From Panulirus ornatus (lineage: Eukaryota > Arthropoda > Malacostraca > Decapoda > Palinuridae): a DNA stretch of 64,000 bases. The notes below the pieces were generated by a model. That model was not told the origin of the DNA. It saw only the letters and a list, made by a program, of their open reading frames with translations, and did not search any database. The first letter of the stretch is position 1. Each line of letters starts with the position of its first letter. The stretch spans positions 11,543,447 to 11,607,446 of the forward strand of contig NC_092249.1 in NCBI RefSeq assembly GCF_036320965.1, in the 5' to 3' direction. This document shows, one piece after another, positions 9,434-20,705 of this stretch. A program made the position numbers and the translations under genes.

Positions 9434-11541
9434 ATTTTTTTTTTATTATACTTTGTCGCTGTCTCCCGCGTTTGCGAGGTAGCGCAAGGAAACAGATGAA
9501 AGAAATGGCCCAACCCCCCCCCATACACATGTATATACATACGTCCACACACGCAAATATACATACCTACACAGCTTTCCATGGTTTACCCCAGACGCTT
9601 CACATGCCTTGATTCAATCCACTGACAGCACGTCAACCCCGGTATACCACATCGCTCCAATTCACTCTATTCCTTGCCCTCCTTTCACCCTCCTGCATGT
9701 TCAGGCCCCGATCACACAAAATCTTTTTCACTCCATCTTTCCACCTCCAATTTGGTCTCCCTCTTCTCCTCGTTCCCTCCACCTCCGACACATATATCCT
9801 CTTGGTCAATCTTTCCTCACTCATTCTCTCCATGTGCCCAAACCATTTCAAAACACCCTCTTCTGCTCTCTCAACCACGCTCTTTTTATTTCCACACATC
9901 TCTCTTACCCTTACATTACTTACTCGATCAAACCACCTCACACCACACATTGTCCTCAAACATCTCATTTCCAGCACATCCATCCTCCTGCGCACATCTC
10001 TATCCATAGCCCATGCCTCGCAACCATACAACATTGTTGGAACCATTATTCCTTCAAACATACCCATTTTTGCTTTCCGAGATAATGTTCTAGACTTCCA
10101 CACATTTTTCAAGGCTCCCAAAATTTTCGCCCCCTCCCCCACCCTATGATCCACTTCCGCTTCCATGGTTCCATCCGCTGACAGATCCACTCCCAGATAT
10201 CTAAAACACTTCACTTCCTCCAGTTTTTCTCCATTCAAACTCACCTCAAAATTGACTTGACCCTCACCCCTACTGTACCTAATAACCTTGCTCTTATTCA
10301 CATTTACTCTTAACTTTCTTCTTCCACACACTTTACCAAACTCAGTCACCAGCTTCTGCAGTTTCTCACATGAATCAGCCACCAGCGCTGTATCATCAGC
10401 GAACAACAACTGACTCACTTCCCAAGCTCTCCCATCCCCAACAGACTTCATACTTGCCCCTCTTTCCAGGACTCTTGCATTTACCTCCCTAACAACCCCA
10501 TCCATAAACAAATTAAACAACCATGGAGACATCACACACCCCTGCCGCAAACCTACATTCACTGAGAACCAATCACTTTCCTCTCTTCCTACACGTACAC
10601 ATGCCTTACATCCTCGATAAAAACTTTTCACTGCTTCTAACAACTTGCCTCCCACACCATATATTCTTAATACCTTCCACAGAGCATCTCTATCAACTCT
10701 ATCATATGCCTTCTCCAGATCCATAAATGCTACATACAAATCCATTTGCTTTTCTAAGTATTTCTCACATACATTCTTCAAAGCAAACACCTGATCCACA
10801 CATCCTCTACCACTTCTGAAACCGCACTGCTCTTCCCCAATCTGATGCTCTGTACATGCCTTCACCCTCTCAATCAATACCCTCCCATATAATTTACTAG
10901 GAATACTCAACAAACTTATACCTCTGTAATTTGAGCACTCACTCTTATCCCCTTTGCCTTTGTACAATGGCACTATGCACGCATTCCGCCAATCCTCAGG
11001 CACCTCACCATGAGTCATACATACATTAAATAACCTTACCAACCAGTCAACAATACAGTCACCCCCCTTTTTAATAAATTCCACTGCAATACCATCCAAA
11101 CCTGCTGCCTTGCCGGCTTTCATCTTCCGCAAAGCTTTTACTACCTCTTCTCTGTTTACCAAATCATTTTCCCTAACCCTCTCACTTTGCACACCACCTC
11201 GACCAAAACACCCTATATCTGCCACTCTGTCATCAGACACATTCAACAAACCTTCAAAATACTCATTCCATCTCCTTCTCACATCACCGCTACTTGTTAT
11301 CACCTCCCCATTTACGCCCTTCACTGAAGTTCCCATTTGCTCCCTTGTCTTATGCACTTTATTTACCTCCTTCCAGAACATCTTTTTATTCTCCCTAAAA
11401 TTTACTGATAGTCTCTCACCCCAACTCTCATTTGCCCTTTTTTTCACCTCTTGCACCTTTCTCTTGACCTCCTGTCTCTTTCTTTTATACTTCTCCCACT
11501 CAATTGCATTTTTTCCCTGCAAAAATCGTCCAAATGCCTCT

Positions 11542-11543
<2 letters not shown>
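9431..11543 (-). mobile_element. RTE LINE, 5'-truncated, young (RTE-5)
   Basis: The 3' end is at the left ('tttgtcgctgtctcccgcg' in plus orientation). The short 3' UTR extends to about 9632 and the coding region to about 11543, where it ends in (TA)n. The copy lacks the endonuclease but keeps everything from the linker before the RT to the stop codon. Confidence 0.92.
9633..11543 (-). pseudogene. RTE reverse transcriptase, longest undamaged frame
   Basis: About 637 codons without a stop, from the linker GEAFGRFLQGKNAIEWE to the C-terminus. Visible RT motifs are KAGKAAGLDGIAVEF, PLYKGKGDKSECSNYRG, QCGFRSGRGC, KAYDRVDRDALW, GLRQGCVMSPWLFN and LLFADDTALVA (about 10384-10410). The protein would lack the apurinic-type endonuclease and so could not nick its own target. 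It has a few private changes, for instance SIPSKLYG and LSADGT; the second is shared with RTE-11, which suggests close kinship. The frame also reads through (TA)n and SINE-5 upstream, which is chance. Confidence 0.85.

Positions 11544-11589
<46 letters not shown>
11544..11589. repeat. (TA)n tract
   Basis: TA repeat between the truncated 5' end of RTE-5 and the tail of SINE-5. Confidence 0.95.
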
Positions 11590-11591
<2 letters not shown>

Positions 11592-11696
11592 CTTTCTTTC
11601 TTTTAAACTATTCGCCATTTCCCGCGTTAGCGAGGTAGCGCTAAGAACAGAGGACTGGGCCTTTTTTGGAATATCCTCAACTGTTCCTTCTTTTGG

Positions 11697-11732
<36 letters not shown>

Positions 11733-11834
11733 GAGAGGGGAGGATTTCCAGCCCCCCGCTCCCTCCATTTTTAGTCGCCTTCTACAACACGCAGGGAATA
11801 CGTGGGAAGTATTCTTAATCCCCTATCCCCAGGG

Positions 11835-11838
<4 letters not shown>
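11590..11838 (-). mobile_element. RTE-derived SINE, copy 5
   Basis: Minus-strand copy with the tail at the left ('tttctttctttcttttaaac') and the 5' tip 'cccctatccccagggata' at the right. A few bases are missing in the middle ('tcctcaactgttcc'), and the poly-A centre is about 30 nt long. Confidence 0.8.

Positions 11839-11922
<84 letters not shown>
11837..11922. repeat. (TA)n tract
   Basis: TA repeat between the 5' tips of SINE-5 and RTE-6, which are head-to-head. Confidence 0.95.
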
Positions 11923-11926
<4 letters not shown>

Positions 11927-11946
11927 CTATCCCTGGGGATAGGGGA
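11923..11946. repeat. Perfect palindrome at RTE 5' tip
   Basis: TCCCCTATCCC, then TG, then GGGATAGGGGA: an 11-bp inverted repeat with a 2-nt loop. A close version marks the 5' end of RTE-16 (35340-35354, minus) and of most SINE copies. Confidence 0.9.
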
Positions 11947-12103
11947 GAAAGAATACTTCCCACGCATTCCTCACGTGTCGTAGAAGGCGACTAAAGAGGA
12001 CGGGAGCAGGGGGCCAGAAACCATCCCCTCCTTGTATTTTTTTTAACTTTCTAAAAGGGGAAACAGAAGAAGCAGTCATGCATGGAGTGCTCATCTTCCT
12101 TGA

Positions 12104-12688
12104 AGGCTCAGATTAGGGTGTTTAAATGTGTGTGGATGTAACCAAGATGAGAAAAAAGGAGAGATAGGTAGTATGTTTGAGGGAAGGAACCTGGATGTTT
12201 TGGCTCTGAGTGAAACGAAGCTCAAGGGTAAAGGGGAAGAGTGGTTTGGGAATGTCTTGGGAGTAAAGTCAGGGGTTAGTGAGAGGACAAGAGCAAGGGA
12301 AGGAGTAGCACTACTCCTGAAACAGGAGTTGTGGGAGTATGTGATAGAGTGTAAGAAAGTAAATTCTGGATTGATATGGGTAAAACTGGAAGTTGATGGA
12401 GAGAGATGGGTGATTATTGGTGCATATGCACCTGGGCATGAGAAGAAAGATCATGAGAGGCAAGTGTTCTGGAAGCAGCTGAATGAGTGTGTTAGTGGTT
12501 TTGATGCACAAGACTGGGTTATAGTGATGGGTGATTTGAATGTAAAGGTGAGTAATGTGGCAGTTGAGGGAATAATTGGTATACATGGGGTGTTCAGTGT
12601 TGTAAATGGAAATGGTGAAGAGCTTGAAGATTTATGTGCTGAAAAAGGACCGGTGATCGGGAATACCTGGTTATACATATGTAAGTAG
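12104..12688 (+). pseudogene. RTE apurinic-like endonuclease domain
   Basis: The frame shows the order expected for the exonuclease/endonuclease/phosphatase fold used by RTE elements to nick target DNA. CGCNQDEKKG opens it, then LALSETKLKG (metal-binding Glu), IGAYAPG, and VMGDLNVKVS (Asp and Asn). The C-terminal half, which in sister copies has LLDYVLID and SDHYLV, is out of frame because about two dozen bases around 12665 are missing. The frame ends at 12688. The first ATG of the open piece is at 12128, but homology starts upstream near 12104. Confidence 0.85.
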
Positions 12689-12862
12689 GAGAGATGGCCA
12701 GAGAGCGTTATTGGATTACGTGTTAATTGACAGGCGTGCGAAAGACAGACTTTTGGATGTTAATGTGCTGAGAGGTGCAACTGGAGGGATGTCTGAGCGT
12801 TAGCTTGTGGAGGCGAAGGTGAAGATTTGTAGGGGTTTTCAGAAAAGAAGAGTGAATTTGGG

Positions 12863-14947
12863 GTGAAGAGAGAGGTGAGAGTAAGTGAGCTTGGGAAGGA
12901 GACTTGTGTGAGGAAGTACCGGGAGAGACTGAGTACAGAATGGAAAAAGGTGAGAACAAAGGAGGTAAGGGGAGTGGGGGAGGAATGGGATGTATTTAGG
13001 GAAGCAGTGATTGCTTACGCAAAAGATGCGTGTGGCATGAGAAGAGTGGGAGGTGGGTTGATTAGAAAGGGTAGTGAGTGGTGGGATGAAGAAGTAAGAG
13101 TATTTGTGAAAGAGAAGAGAGAGGCATTTGGACGATTTTTGCTGGGAAAAAATGCAGTTGAGTGGGAGACGTATAAAAGAAAGAGACAGGAGGTCAAGAG
13201 AAAGGCGCAAGAGGTGAAAAAAAGGGCAAATGAGAGTTGGGGTGAGAGAGTATCATTAAATTTTAGGGAGAATAAAAAGATGTTCTGGAAGGAGGTAAAT
13301 AAAGTGCGTAAGACAAGGGAGCAAATGGGAACTTCAGTGAAGGGCGCAAATGGGGATGTGATAACAAGTAGTGGTGATGTGAGAAGGAGATGGAGTGAGT
13401 ATTTTGAAGGTTTGCTGAATGTGTTTGATGATAGAGTGGCAGATATAGGGTGTTTTGGTCGAGGTGGTGTGCAAAGTGAGAGGGTTAGGGAAAATGATTT
13501 GGTAAACAGAGAAGAGGTAGTAAAAGCTTTGCGGAAGATGAAAGCCGGCAAGGCAGCAGGTTTGGATGGTATTGCAGTGGAATTTATTAAAAAAGGGGGT
13601 GACTGTATTGTTGACTGGTTGGTAAGGTTATTTAATGTATGTATGACTCATGGTGAGGTGCCTGAGGATTGGCGGAATGCGTGCATAGTGCCATTGTACA
13701 AAGGCAAAGGGGATAAGAGTGAGTGCTCAAATTACAGAGGTATAAGTTTGTTGAGTATTCCTGGTAAATTATATGGGAGGGTATTGATTGAGAGGGTGAA
13801 GGCATGTACAGAGCATCAGATTGGGGAAGAGCAGTGTGGTTTCACAAGTGGTAGAGGATGTGTGGATCAGGTGTTTGTTTTGAAGAATGTATGTGAGAAA
13901 TACTTAGAAAAGCAAATGGATTTGTATGTAGCATTTATGGATCTGGAGAAGGCATATGATAGAGTTGATAGAGATGCTCTGTGGAAGGTATTAAGAATAT
14001 ATGGTGTGGGAGGCAAGTTGTTAGAAGCAGTGAAAAGTTTTTATCGAGGATGTAAGGCATGTGTACGTGTAGGAAGAGAGGAAAGTGATTGGTTCTCAGT
14101 GAATGTAGGTTTGCGGCAGGGGTGTGTGATGTCTCCATGGTTGTTTAATTTGTTTATGGATGGGGTTGTTAGGGAGGTGAATGCAAGAGTTTTGGAAAGA
14201 GGGGCAAGTATGAAGTCTGTTGGAGATGATAGAGCTTGGGAAGTGAGTCAGTTGTTGTTTGCTGATGATACAGCGCTGGTGGCTGATTCATGTGAGAAAC
14301 TGCAGAAGCTGGTGACTGAGTTTGGTAAAGTGTGTGAAAGAAGAAAGTTAAGAGTAAATGTGAATAAGAGCAAGGTTATTAGGTACAGTAGGGTTGAGGG
14401 TCAAGTCAATTGGGAGGTGAGTTTGAATGGAGAAAAACTGGAGGAAGTGAAGTGTTTTAGATATCTGGGAGTGGATCTGGCAGCGGATGGAACCATGGAA
14501 GCGGAAGTGGATCATAGAGTGGGGGAGGGGGCGAAAATTCTGGGAGCCTTGAAGAATGTGTGGAAGTCGAGAACATTATCTCAGAAAGCAAAAATGGGTA
14601 TGTTTGAAGGAATAGTGGTTCCAACAATGTTGTATGGTTGCGAGGCGTGGGCTATGGATAGAGTTGTGCGCAGGAGGATGGATGTGCTGGAAATGAGATG
14701 TTTGAGGACAATGTGTGGTGTGAGGTGGTTTGATCGAGTAAGTAACGTAAGGGTAAGAGAGATGTGTGGAAATAAAAAGAGCGTGGTTGAGAGAGCAGAA
14801 GAGGGTGTTTTGAAATGGTTTGGGCACATGGAGAGAATGAGTGAGGAAAGATTGACCAAGAGGATATGTGTCAGAGGTGGAGGGAACGAGGAGAGGAGGG
14901 AGACCAAATTGGAGGTGGAAAGATGGAGTGAAAAAGATTTTGTGTGA
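12863..14947 (+). pseudogene. RTE linker + reverse transcriptase, C-terminus frameshifted
   Basis: An open frame of about 694 codons. It carries the basic linker (KREAFGRFLLGKN, KRKRQEVKRKAQ), the RT with KAGKAAGLDGIAVEF and GLRQGCVMSPWLFN, and the catalytic LLFADDTALVA (about 14251-14283). Near 14868 two bases are missing, so the usual end (GRPNWRWKDGVKK) is read out of frame and the protein stops at 14947. In intact RTE elements endonuclease and RT form one polyprotein; here they are separated by the damage at 12665-12860. Confidence 0.88.
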
Positions 14948-15202
14948 TCGGGGCCTGAACATGCAGGAGGGTGAAAGGAGGGCAAGGAATAGAGTGAATT
15001 GGAGCGATGTGGTATACCAGGGTTGACTTGCTGTAAGTGGATTGAATCGGGGCATGTGAAGCGTCTGGGGTAAACCATGGAAAGCTGTGTAGATATGTAT
15101 AATTGCGTGTGTGGACGTATGTATATACATGTGTATGGGGGTGGGTTGGGCCATTTCTTTCGTCTGTTTCCTTGCGCTACCTCGCAAACGCGGGAGACAG
15201 CG

Positions 15203-15238
<36 letters not shown>

Positions 15239-15240
<2 letters not shown>

Positions 15241-16322
15241 TTTGTTGAGTATTCTTGGTAAACTGTATGGGAGGGTATTGATTGAGAGGGTGAAGGCATG
15301 TACAGGGCATCAGATTGGGGAAGAGCAGTGTGGTTTCAGAAGTGGTATAGGATGTGTGGATCAGTTTGCATTGAAGAATGTATGTGAGAAATACTTAGAA
15401 AGGCAAATGAATTTGTATGTAGCATTTATGGATCTGGAGAAGGCATATGATAGAGTTGATAGAGATGCTCTGTGGAAGGTATTAAGAGTATATGGTGTGG
15501 GAGGCAAGTTGTTAGAAGCAGTGAAAAGTTTTTATCGAGGATGTAAGGCATGTGTACGTGTAGGAAGAGAGGAAAGTGATTGGTTCTCAGTGAATGTAGG
15601 TTTGCGGCAGGGGTGTGTGATGTCTCCATGGTTGTTTAATTTGTTTATGGATGGGGTTCTTAGGGAGGTGAGTGCAAGAGTTTTGGAAAGAGGGGCAAGT
15701 ATGAAGTCTGTTATGGATGAGAGAGCTTGGGAAGTGAGTCAGTTGTTGTTCGCTGATGATACAGCGCTGGTGGCTGATTCATGTGAGAAACTGCAGAAGG
15801 TGGTGACTGAGTTTCGTAAAGTGTGTGAAAGAAGAAAGTTAAGAGTAAATGTGAATAAGAGCAAGGTTATTAGGTATAGTAAGGTTGAGGGTCAAGTCAA
15901 TAGGGAGGTAAGTTTGAATGGAGAAAAACTGGAGGAAGTAATGTGTTTTAGAGATCTGGGAGTGGATCTGGCAGCGGATGGAACCATGGAAGCTGAAGTG
16001 AATCATAGGGTGGGGGAGGGGGTGAAAATTCTGGGAGCCTTGAAGAATGTTTGGAAGTCGAGAACATTATCTCGGAAAGCAAAAATGGGTATGTTTGAAG
16101 GAATATTGGTCCCAACAATGTTGTATGGCTGCGAGGCATGTGCTATGGATAGAGTTGTGCGTAGGAGGGTGGATACACTGAAATGTATAGGTATGTATAT
16201 GTGCGTGTGTGGACATGTATGTATATACATGTGTATGTGGGTGGGTTGGGCCATTCTTTCGTCTGTTTCCTTGCACTACCTCGCTAATGTGGGAGACAGC
16301 AACAAAGTATAAATAAATAAAA
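15239..16322 (+). mobile_element. RTE LINE, 5'-truncated with internal deletion (RTE-7)
   Basis: This copy starts directly after the poly(A) of RTE-6 inside the RT (GLLSILGKLYGR). The frame is open to about 16170, where the post-RT region jumps straight into the 3' UTR ('gtggatacactgaaatgtat'), so roughly 400 bases of C-terminal coding and 3' UTR are missing. FADD is present (about 15747-15775). Several private changes (FRDLGVDL, MDLEKAYD kept) suggest a somewhat older copy. It ends with 'gggagacagcaacaaag' and AAATAAATAAAATAAAA. Confidence 0.85.
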
Positions 16323-17147
16323 TAAAAATGAATACAGACATTTACATATATAAACATGTATATATTCATGCTTGCCTTCATCCATTCTTGGCACCACCCC
16401 ATCCCACGGTAAACAGCATCGCTACCCCTGTTTCAGCAAGTAAGCGCCAATAAAACACACAAAAAAGGCCACATTCATTCACACTCAGTCTCTAGCTGTC
16501 ATGTGTAATGCAGCAAAACCACAGCTCCCTATCCACATCCATGCCCTATAGACCTTTCCATGATTTACCCCAGACACTTCACATGCCCTGGTTCAGTCCA
16601 CTGACAGCACATCGACTTTGGTAGTATCCACATTGTTCCAATTCACTCTAGTCCTTGCACGCTTCTCACCCTCCTGTATGTTCAGGCCCCAGTCACTCAA
16701 ACCTTTTTCATTCCATCCTTCCACCTCCAATTGGGTCTCCCGCTATTCCTTATTCCCTCCACCTCTAATACATACATCCTCTTTGTCAATCTTTCCTCAC
16801 TTATTCTCTCCATATGTTGAAGCCATTTCAATACACCCTCTTCTGCTATCTCAACCACACTCTTTATATTTGCACATCTCTCTTACCCTTTTATAACTTA
16901 CTTGATCAAACCACCTCACACCACATATTGTCCTCAAACACTTCATTTCCAACACATCCACTCTCCTCCGTACAACCCTTCCGATAGCCCATGCTGTGTG
17001 CAACCATACAACATTGATGGATCTACTATTCCTTCAAACAAATCCATTTTTACTCTACGAAATAATGTTCTCTCCTTCCACACATTCTTCATCGCTCCCA
17101 GAACCTTCACCACCTCCCCCACCCTATGACTCACTTCCGTTTCCATT
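16323..17147 (-). mobile_element. Old RTE LINE fragment (RTE-8)
   Basis: Minus-strand copy of the old subfamily. It has a diverged long 3' UTR (about 16323-16610) followed by a degraded C-terminal coding region up to about 17147, where similarity ends after the sequence encoding MEVSH. Several indels break the frame. Confidence 0.8.
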
Positions 17148-17295
17148 TAGGTATCAAATGTAGGCATATTCAAGGCCTTTCTTTAGCCTACAGAGAAGTG
17201 AGTGGTCACAGTATGCATGGCAGTACATTAGCTTAGTTGGGTCATTAATGTTCCCCAGCGATTCTCTTACTTGATGATAATCAACCATCAAGTAA
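17148..17295. other. Short non-repeat spacer
   Basis: No element was recognised. It contains an 8-bp inverted repeat, ACTTGATG (17269-17276) and CATCAAGT (17286-17293). Confidence 0.5.
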
Positions 17296-19770
17296 TGAGT
17301 GAGTGTAGATTGGAAAAAGGTGAGAGCAAATGACATGAGCGGACTGGGTGAGGAGTGGGATGTATTCAGGGAAACGGTGGTGGCTTGTGCAAAAGATGCA
17401 TGCGGCATGAGAATGGTGGGAGGTGGGCAGATTAGAAAGAGTAGTGAGTGGTGGGATGAAGAAGTAAAGTTGTTAGTGAAAGAGAAAAGAGAGGTGTTTG
17501 GAAGATACATGCAAGGAAGGAGTGCAAAGGACTGGGAGATGTATAAAAGCAAGCAGCAAGAGGTTAAGAGACAGGTGCAAGGGTTGAAAAAGACAGCAAA
17601 TGAGAGTTGGAGTCAGAGAGTATCATTAAATAATAGGAAGAATAAAAACATGTTTTTGAAGGAGGTAAATAACGTGCATTAGACAAGAAAACAAATGGGA
17701 ACATTGGAGAAAGGGGCAAGTGAGGAAGCAATAACAGGTAGTGATGAAGTAAGGAGATGGAATGAGCATTTTGAATGTGTCTGATGACAGAGTGGAAAAC
17801 ATAGGGTTTTGGTCAGGGTAGTGTGCGAAGTAAGAGGATCAGGGAGAATGGTTTGGTTAAGAGACAAGAGATAGTGAAAGCTTTGTGGAAGATGAAATTC
17901 GGCAAGGTAGCAGGTTTCAATGGTACTGCAGTGGAATCTATTAAAAAAGGGGGTAACTGTGTTGTTGATTGGTTGGTAAGGATATTCAATGTATGTATGG
18001 ATCATGGTGAAGTGCCTGAGGATTGGTGGAATGCATGCATAGTGCCATTGTATAAAGGCAAAGGGGATGAAGATGAGTGTTCAAACTACAAAGGCATAAG
18101 TTTGTTGAGTATTCCTGAGAAATTATATAGGAGGGTATTGACTAAAAGGTGAAGGCATGTACAGATAATCAGACTAGAGAGGAGCAGTGTGGTTTCAGAA
18201 GTGGTAGAGGATGTGTGGATCAGGTGTTTGCTTTGAAGAATGTGTGTGAGAAATACTTAGAAAAACAGATGGATTTGTATGTAGCATTCATAGATCTGGA
18301 AAAGGCATATGATAGGGTAGATAGAGATGCTTTGTGGAGGGTCTTAAGAGTACATGGTGTGGGAGGTAAGTTGCTAGAAGCAGTGAAATGTTTTTACCAG
18401 GGATGTGATTGCTTCCCAGTGAATACTGGTCTGAGGCAGGGGTGTGTGATATCCCCATGGCTGTATAATTTGTGTATGGTTCAGGTGGTTAGGGAGGTAA
18501 AGCAAGAGTTTTGGAGAGAGGAGTGAGTATGCAGTCTGTTGTGGATGAGAGGGCCCGGTACATGAGTCAGTTGCTCTTCACCAATGATACATCACTGGTG
18601 ACATATTCGAGTGAGAAACTACAGAAGTTGGTGACTGAAATTGGAAAAGTATGTGAAAGGAGAAAGTTGAGAGAATAAGTTATGAATAAGATCAAGGTTA
18701 TGAGTTCAGTAGGGTTGAAGGACAAGTTAACTGGGATGTAAGTTTGAATGGAGAAGAACTGGAGGAAGAAGTGTCTTAGATATCTGGAAGTGGACTTAGC
18801 AGTGAATGAAACTATGGAAGTGGAAGTGAGTCACAGTGAAGGATGAAGAATGTGTGGAAGGAGAGAACATTATCTCGGAGAGCAAAAATGGGTATGTTCG
18901 AAGCAATAGTAGTTCCAACAATATCATATGGATGCGAGGCATGGGCTATAGATAGGGTTGTATGGAGAAGGGTGGATGTGTTGGAAATGAAATGTTTGAG
19001 GGAAATATGTAAGGTGAGGTGGTTTGACCAAGTAAGTACTGAAAGGGTAAGAGAGATGTGTGGAAATAAAAAGAGTGTGGTTGAGAGAGCAGAAGATGAT
19101 GTGTTGAAATTGTGTGAACATACTTAGAGAATGAGTGAGAACAGGTTGATATAGAGGATATATGTGTTACAGGTGGAGGGAACAAAAAGTGAGAGGCCAA
19201 ATTAGAGGTGGAGGGATGGAGTAAAAAAGACTTTGAAAGATCGGGGCCTGAACATATAGGAGGGTGAGAGGCATGCAAAAAATAGAGTGAATTGGATTGA
19301 TTTGGTATACTAGGGTCAACATGCCATCAATGGACTGAACCAGGGCACATGAAATGTCTGGGGTAACCATGGAAAGGTCTGTAGGGCCTGGATATGGATA
19401 GGGAGCTGTGGTATTGGTGCATTACAAATATTATAGCTAGAGGTTCAAATGTGGCCTTTTTTGTCTTTTCCTGGAGCTGCCTCACTGAAGCAGGGGTAGT
19501 GATGCTGTTTTCTGTGGGGCAAGGTAGTGCCATGAATGGATGAAGGCAAGTAAGTATGAATTTGTACATCAGTATATATATGCATGTGTCTGTGTACATG
19601 AATGTATGTATATGTGTATATGTTGATGTGTATATGTATGTATATGTGCATGAATGAACGTTTATGTATAAACATGTGTATACGAGAGAATGGACCATTC
19701 TCCCTCTGTTTCCTGGAGCTACCTCACTGATAGGATGGTGACCAAAGAGAATAAATAAATAAATAAAATA
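17296..19770 (+). mobile_element. Old RTE LINE, 5'-truncated (RTE-9)
   Basis: A diverged copy without endonuclease. Open pieces lie at 17299-17682 (linker, DACGMRMVGG), 17823-18152 and 18149-18526 (RT, QCGFRSGRGC and KAYDRVDRDALW) and 18843-19127 (C-terminal part). The catalytic box has decayed: the DNA near 18575 reads FTNDTSLV. The long 3' UTR ends in AATAAATAAATAAATAAAA and abuts the 5' tip of RTE-10, so the two lie head-to-tail. Confidence 0.85.
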
Positions 19771-20505
19771 CATATATGGGGATAGGAGTGAAAGAATACT
19801 TCCCACATATCCCTTGCATGTCATAGAAGGCGACTAAAGGGGAGCAGGAGTGGGGGGCTGGAAACTCACCCCCCTCCTTGTATTTAAATTTCTAAAGAGG
19901 GAAACAGAAGAAGGAGTCAAGTGGGGAGTGCTCTTCCTCCCCGAAAGGCTCAGATTGGGGTGTCTGAATGTATGTGGATGTAATCAAGATGAGAAGAAAG
20001 GAGAGATAGGTAGTATGTTTGAAGAAAGAAACCTGGATGTCCTGGCTCTGAGTGAAACGAGACTCAAGGGAAGAGGGGAGGAGTGGTTTGGGAAAGTCTT
20101 GGGAGTAAAGTCGGGGGTTGGTGAGAGGACAAGAGCCAAGGAAGGAGTAGCAATATTTCTGAAGCAGGAGTTGTGGGAGTATGTGATAGAGTGTAAGAAA
20201 GTAAATCCTAGATTATTGTGGGTAAAACTGAAAGTGGATGGAGAGAGATGGGTGATTATTGGTGCCTCTGTACCTGGTTAAGAGAAGAAAGATCATGAGA
20301 GGCAAGTGTTATGGGAGCACTTGAGCACTGTATTAACAGCTTTGATGCATGAGACTAGGTTATAGTTATGGGTGATTTGAATGTGAAGGTGATTAATGTG
20401 GCAGTTGAGGGTATAACTGGTGTACATGAGGTGTTCAGTGTTGTAAATGGAAATGGTGAAGAGCTTGTGGATTTGTGTGCTGATAAAAGACTGGCGACTG
20501 GGAAT
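19771..20505 (+). mobile_element. Old RTE LINE, 5' part (RTE-10a)
   Basis: Starts at the degenerate tip 'ggggataggagtgaaag' and contains the 5' UTR and endonuclease region. It is interrupted after GCGACTGGGAAT (20494-20505) by a 2-kb insertion and resumes with the same 12 bases at 22510. Confidence 0.85.
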
Positions 20506-20553
20506 TTTTTTTTTTTTTCATACTATTCGCTATTTCCCGCAATAGCGAGGTAG
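19850..20553 (+). pseudogene. RTE-10 endonuclease domain, broken
   Basis: The frame 19850-20281 encodes CGCNQDEKKG, LALSETRLKG and WVIIGASVPG and then meets TAA where sister copies have a His codon. A second piece at 20368 begins with MGDLNVKV. After 20505 the frame runs into inserted poly-T and SINE sequence, so bases past that point are not RTE coding. Confidence 0.8.
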
Positions 20554-20684
20554 CGTTAAGAACAGAGGACTGGGCCTTTGAGGGAATATCCTCACCTGGC
20601 CCTCTTCTCTGTTCCTTCTTTTAGAAAATTAAAAAAAAAATAAAAAAAACGAGAGGGGAGGATTTCCAGCCCCCCGCTCCCTTA
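20519..20684 (-). mobile_element. RTE-derived SINE, copy 6, 5'-incomplete
   Basis: Minus-strand copy with the tail at the left. It stops at the equivalent of 'gggagcggggggctgg', so the 5' hairpins and palindromic tip are missing. It is part of the composite insertion. Confidence 0.75.
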
Positions 20685-20705
20685 TATATATATATATATA
20701 TATAT
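20685..20705. repeat. (TA)n tract
   Basis: Short TA repeat joining SINE-6 and RTE-11. Confidence 0.9.

Larger units (their letters stand above)
11923..15238 (+). mobile_element. RTE LINE, nearly full length, poly(A)-tailed (RTE-6)
   Basis: One of two copies that run from the 5' tip to the 3' end; the other is RTE-16 at 31800-35354. It starts with a perfect 11-bp inverted repeat around a TG loop (11923-11946) and continues through a 5' UTR of about 160 bp. The endonuclease and RT regions follow, then a short 3' UTR, and it ends in 34 A residues (15205-15238). Total length is about 3.3 kb. It is inactive: a deletion removes part of the endonuclease near 12665, and a frameshift lies near 14868. 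I cannot see a target-site duplication because the left flank is (TA)n and the right flank is another RTE. Confidence 0.92.

Noticed and set aside
9674..10149. Long Pro/Ser/Thr-rich ORFs in many places
   Set aside because: They are antisense or out-of-frame shadows of the RTE C-terminal coding region.
9633..11768. A 711-codon ORF with an unusual N-terminus
   Set aside because: The N-terminal part is translated SINE, poly-T and (TA)n that happen to lack stops; only the part up to 11543 is RTE.
13935..14138. A 67-codon antisense ORF (METSHTPAANLHS...) conserved at many places in the window
   Set aside because: It lies antisense to the RT region around GLRQGCVMSPW and is conserved only because the RTE copies are similar; nothing supports expression.
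17269..17293. 8-bp inverted repeat as a terminator or regulatory hairpin
   Set aside because: It is short, occurs once and has no transcript context; such repeats are expected by chance.
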